A model generated the notes under the pieces. It was given only the letters and a program-made list of their open reading frames with translations, did no database searches and was not told where the DNA came from. This document shows positions 7,114 to 7,965 of a stretch of 7,965 bases of DNA, piece after piece. Within the stretch, counting starts at the first letter, position 1. Each line of letters starts with the position of its first letter. The stretch is from Acidobacteriaceae bacterium. Lineage in GTDB: Bacteria; Acidobacteriota; Terriglobia; Terriglobales; Acidobacteriaceae. Made by a program: the position numbers and the translations under genes. Location of the stretch: positions 1 through 7,965 of the forward strand of contig JASIJX010000617.1 of NCBI GenBank assembly GCA_030049955.1, in the 5' to 3' direction.

Positions 7114-7761
7114 TTAGTGCGAGGTGGCAGAAGCGTGGGACGCGGCGCCGGAGTGAGTGGTTGCGCCTGTATGCGGCTCGGGAGCGGAGACCGGCGGAGC
7201 GGGAATGCCTGACTTCTGGTTATAGGCGTCCAGCACCGGTTTGGTGATGTTGGTCGCGTCGGTGGCAAACAGGATCGGGCTGTCCTGCTGGGAGGCGTCG
7301 AGCACCAGCGTGTAGCCCTGCTGCGACGCATAGGCCTGCATGACCTGGCCCACCTTCTGCGCCACGCCGCTGAACATGTCCTGCATCTCCTGCTGGAAAT
7401 CGCTCTGGGCGTCCTGCAGGTCGCGCTGGAGCTGCTTCTTCTTGGTATCGATATCGGAGGCGCGCGAGGTCTGCTCAGCCTGGCTCAGTGTCGAAGCCTG
7501 GGTCTGGAGCTGCTTGGTCATGGCGTCGATCTCGTCGCTCTGGGCCTTGAGCTGCTGGCGCCGGGGATCGAACTTCTTCTGCAGGTCGGCGTAGTTGCGC
7601 TGGAATTCATTGGTCTGCGCGACGACAGCCTGGAAGGCAATGACGGCAACCTTGCTGGGTTGGGCGGCGGTAGCGGCTGTGGGGGCTGCCGGTGACTGGG
7701 CGAAGGCGCCGAGGGAAAGCCCCGAGGCCAGGGTGAGAGCGATAGCGAGCGAACGCTTCAT
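7114..7761 (-). CDS. OmpH/Skp-family periplasmic chaperone, copy 2
   Basis: This 215-aa protein has a signal peptide (MKRSLAIALTLASGLSLGAF, cleavage about residue 21) and an Ala/Pro linker. The OmpH/Skp core (about 34-190) contains SKVAVIAF, a coiled coil rich in Gln/Asp/Lys, and the terminal PILFATDATNITKPVLDAYN motif. Its role should match that of the neighbour: a periplasmic holdase for outer-membrane proteins. The C-terminal 25 residues differ from copy 1 and carry four His spaced five or six apart (HTGATTHSGAASHASATSH), a low-complexity tail with possible metal affinity. The frame extends to a TTG at 7770, but that codon is only two bases from GGAG. The ATG at 7761, eleven bases after GGAG and starting a proper signal peptide, is preferred. 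The gene has its own promoter and a perfect terminator. Confidence 0.9.
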   Translation of the reverse strand: MKRSLAIALTLASGLSLGAFAQSPAAPTAATAAQPSKVAVIAFQAVVAQTNEFQRNYADLQKKFDPRRQQLKAQSDEIDAMTKQLQTQASTLSQAEQTSRASDIDTKKKQLQRDLQDAQSDFQQEMQDMFSGVAQKVGQVMQAYASQQGYTLVLDASQQDSPILFATDATNITKPVLDAYNQKSGIPAPPVSAPEPHTGATTHSGAASHASATSH

Positions 7762-7768
7762 GCGAAAC

Positions 7769-7916
7769 AAAACTCCTTCGAGGTTGCGGTGCTGCCGCTC
7801 AAGTGCGGACAGACCAGTGTCTCCTGTGAAAACCCCACGTTCTCTTTTCAGGAAACCCGCCCCAGCCGGTTGGGTGGAGGGGAAAAAGACGCGAGCGGAG
7901 ACCTCACCAGGAACTA
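7769..7916 (-). promoter_or_regulatory. Long 5' leader of skp-like copy 2 with blocks shared with copy 1
   Basis: Three blocks in this leader recur in the leader of copy 1, in the same order: TAGTTC (7916-7911; copy 1 6971-6966), AGAACGTGG (7843-7835; copy 1 6952-6944) and CGAAGGAGTTTT (7780-7769; copy 1 6878-6867). The last contains the Shine-Dalgarno. Small hairpins are possible (CCGC/GCGG near 7795-7808 and GACA/TGTC near 7808-7821). The shared blocks reflect duplication and may include a regulatory site. Confidence 0.5.
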
Positions 7917-7921
7917 GAGGA

Positions 7922-7950
7922 ATTATACGCGGAATCCCAGATTGTGCGAA
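7922..7950 (-). promoter_or_regulatory. Sigma70-type promoter of skp-like copy 2
   Basis: On the minus strand TTCGCA (7950-7945) and a perfect TATAAT (7927-7922) are 17 bases apart. The -35 matches at 4 of 6 positions. Transcription from near 7915 would give a leader of about 150 bases before the ATG at 7761. The sequence after the -10 (TTCC, then TAGTTC) resembles that of copy 1, pointing to common descent of the promoters. Confidence 0.7.
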
Positions 7951-7965
7951 TGGCGGGGATGGGGG

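Overview
The window is GC-rich bacterial chromosome carrying ordinary housekeeping genes in a Gram-negative (diderm) layout: a lipoprotein-type murein transglycosylase with LysM repeats, two periplasmic Skp/OmpH-type chaperones and the translational GTPase LepA. The gene mix, an alanine/lysine-rich histone-like protein, and a 108-aa protein with a VEEDYRLDIAAIERLQRR-type helix together suggest an Acidobacteriota of the class Terriglobia (Terriglobus/Granulicella/Edaphobacter/Acidobacterium type). That assignment is inference from protein style, not from a database match.

Layout, left to right. Positions 1-377 (minus) hold the start of an unrecognised secreted protein that runs off the left edge. 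Positions 378-657 are a spacer with two hairpins, one being the terminator of the next gene. Positions 658-1137 (minus) encode a strikingly bipolar histone H1-like protein, acidic at its N-terminus and built of KAAKK repeats after that. Positions 1293-3152 (minus) encode an MltD-like lytic transglycosylase lipoprotein with a basic Ser/Arg-rich tail. A divergent spacer (3153-3510) separates it from a small plus-strand gene (3511-3837) of unknown function, followed by a terminator-like hairpin and lepA (4000-5811, plus). A 390-bp convergent spacer (5812-6201) carries terminators for both flanking genes, an AT-rich run and three copies of TTTCCACAG, which resembles a DnaA box. The right end (6202-7965) is a tandem pair of skp/ompH paralogs on the minus strand. 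Each has its own sigma70-type promoter, leader and strong intrinsic terminator.

Functionally, the transglycosylase and the two Skp-like proteins all act in the cell envelope (murein turnover and outer-membrane protein folding). LepA acts on the ribosome and the histone-like protein presumably on the nucleoid. I see no mobile element, CRISPR array, tRNA, rRNA or defence system. The most interesting points are the duplication of a complete skp transcription unit including its promoter and leader, the terminator-shaped hairpin just in front of a lepA start that lacks a Shine-Dalgarno sequence, the bipolar histone-like protein, and the DnaA-box-like cluster. None of these amounts to a clearly new system.
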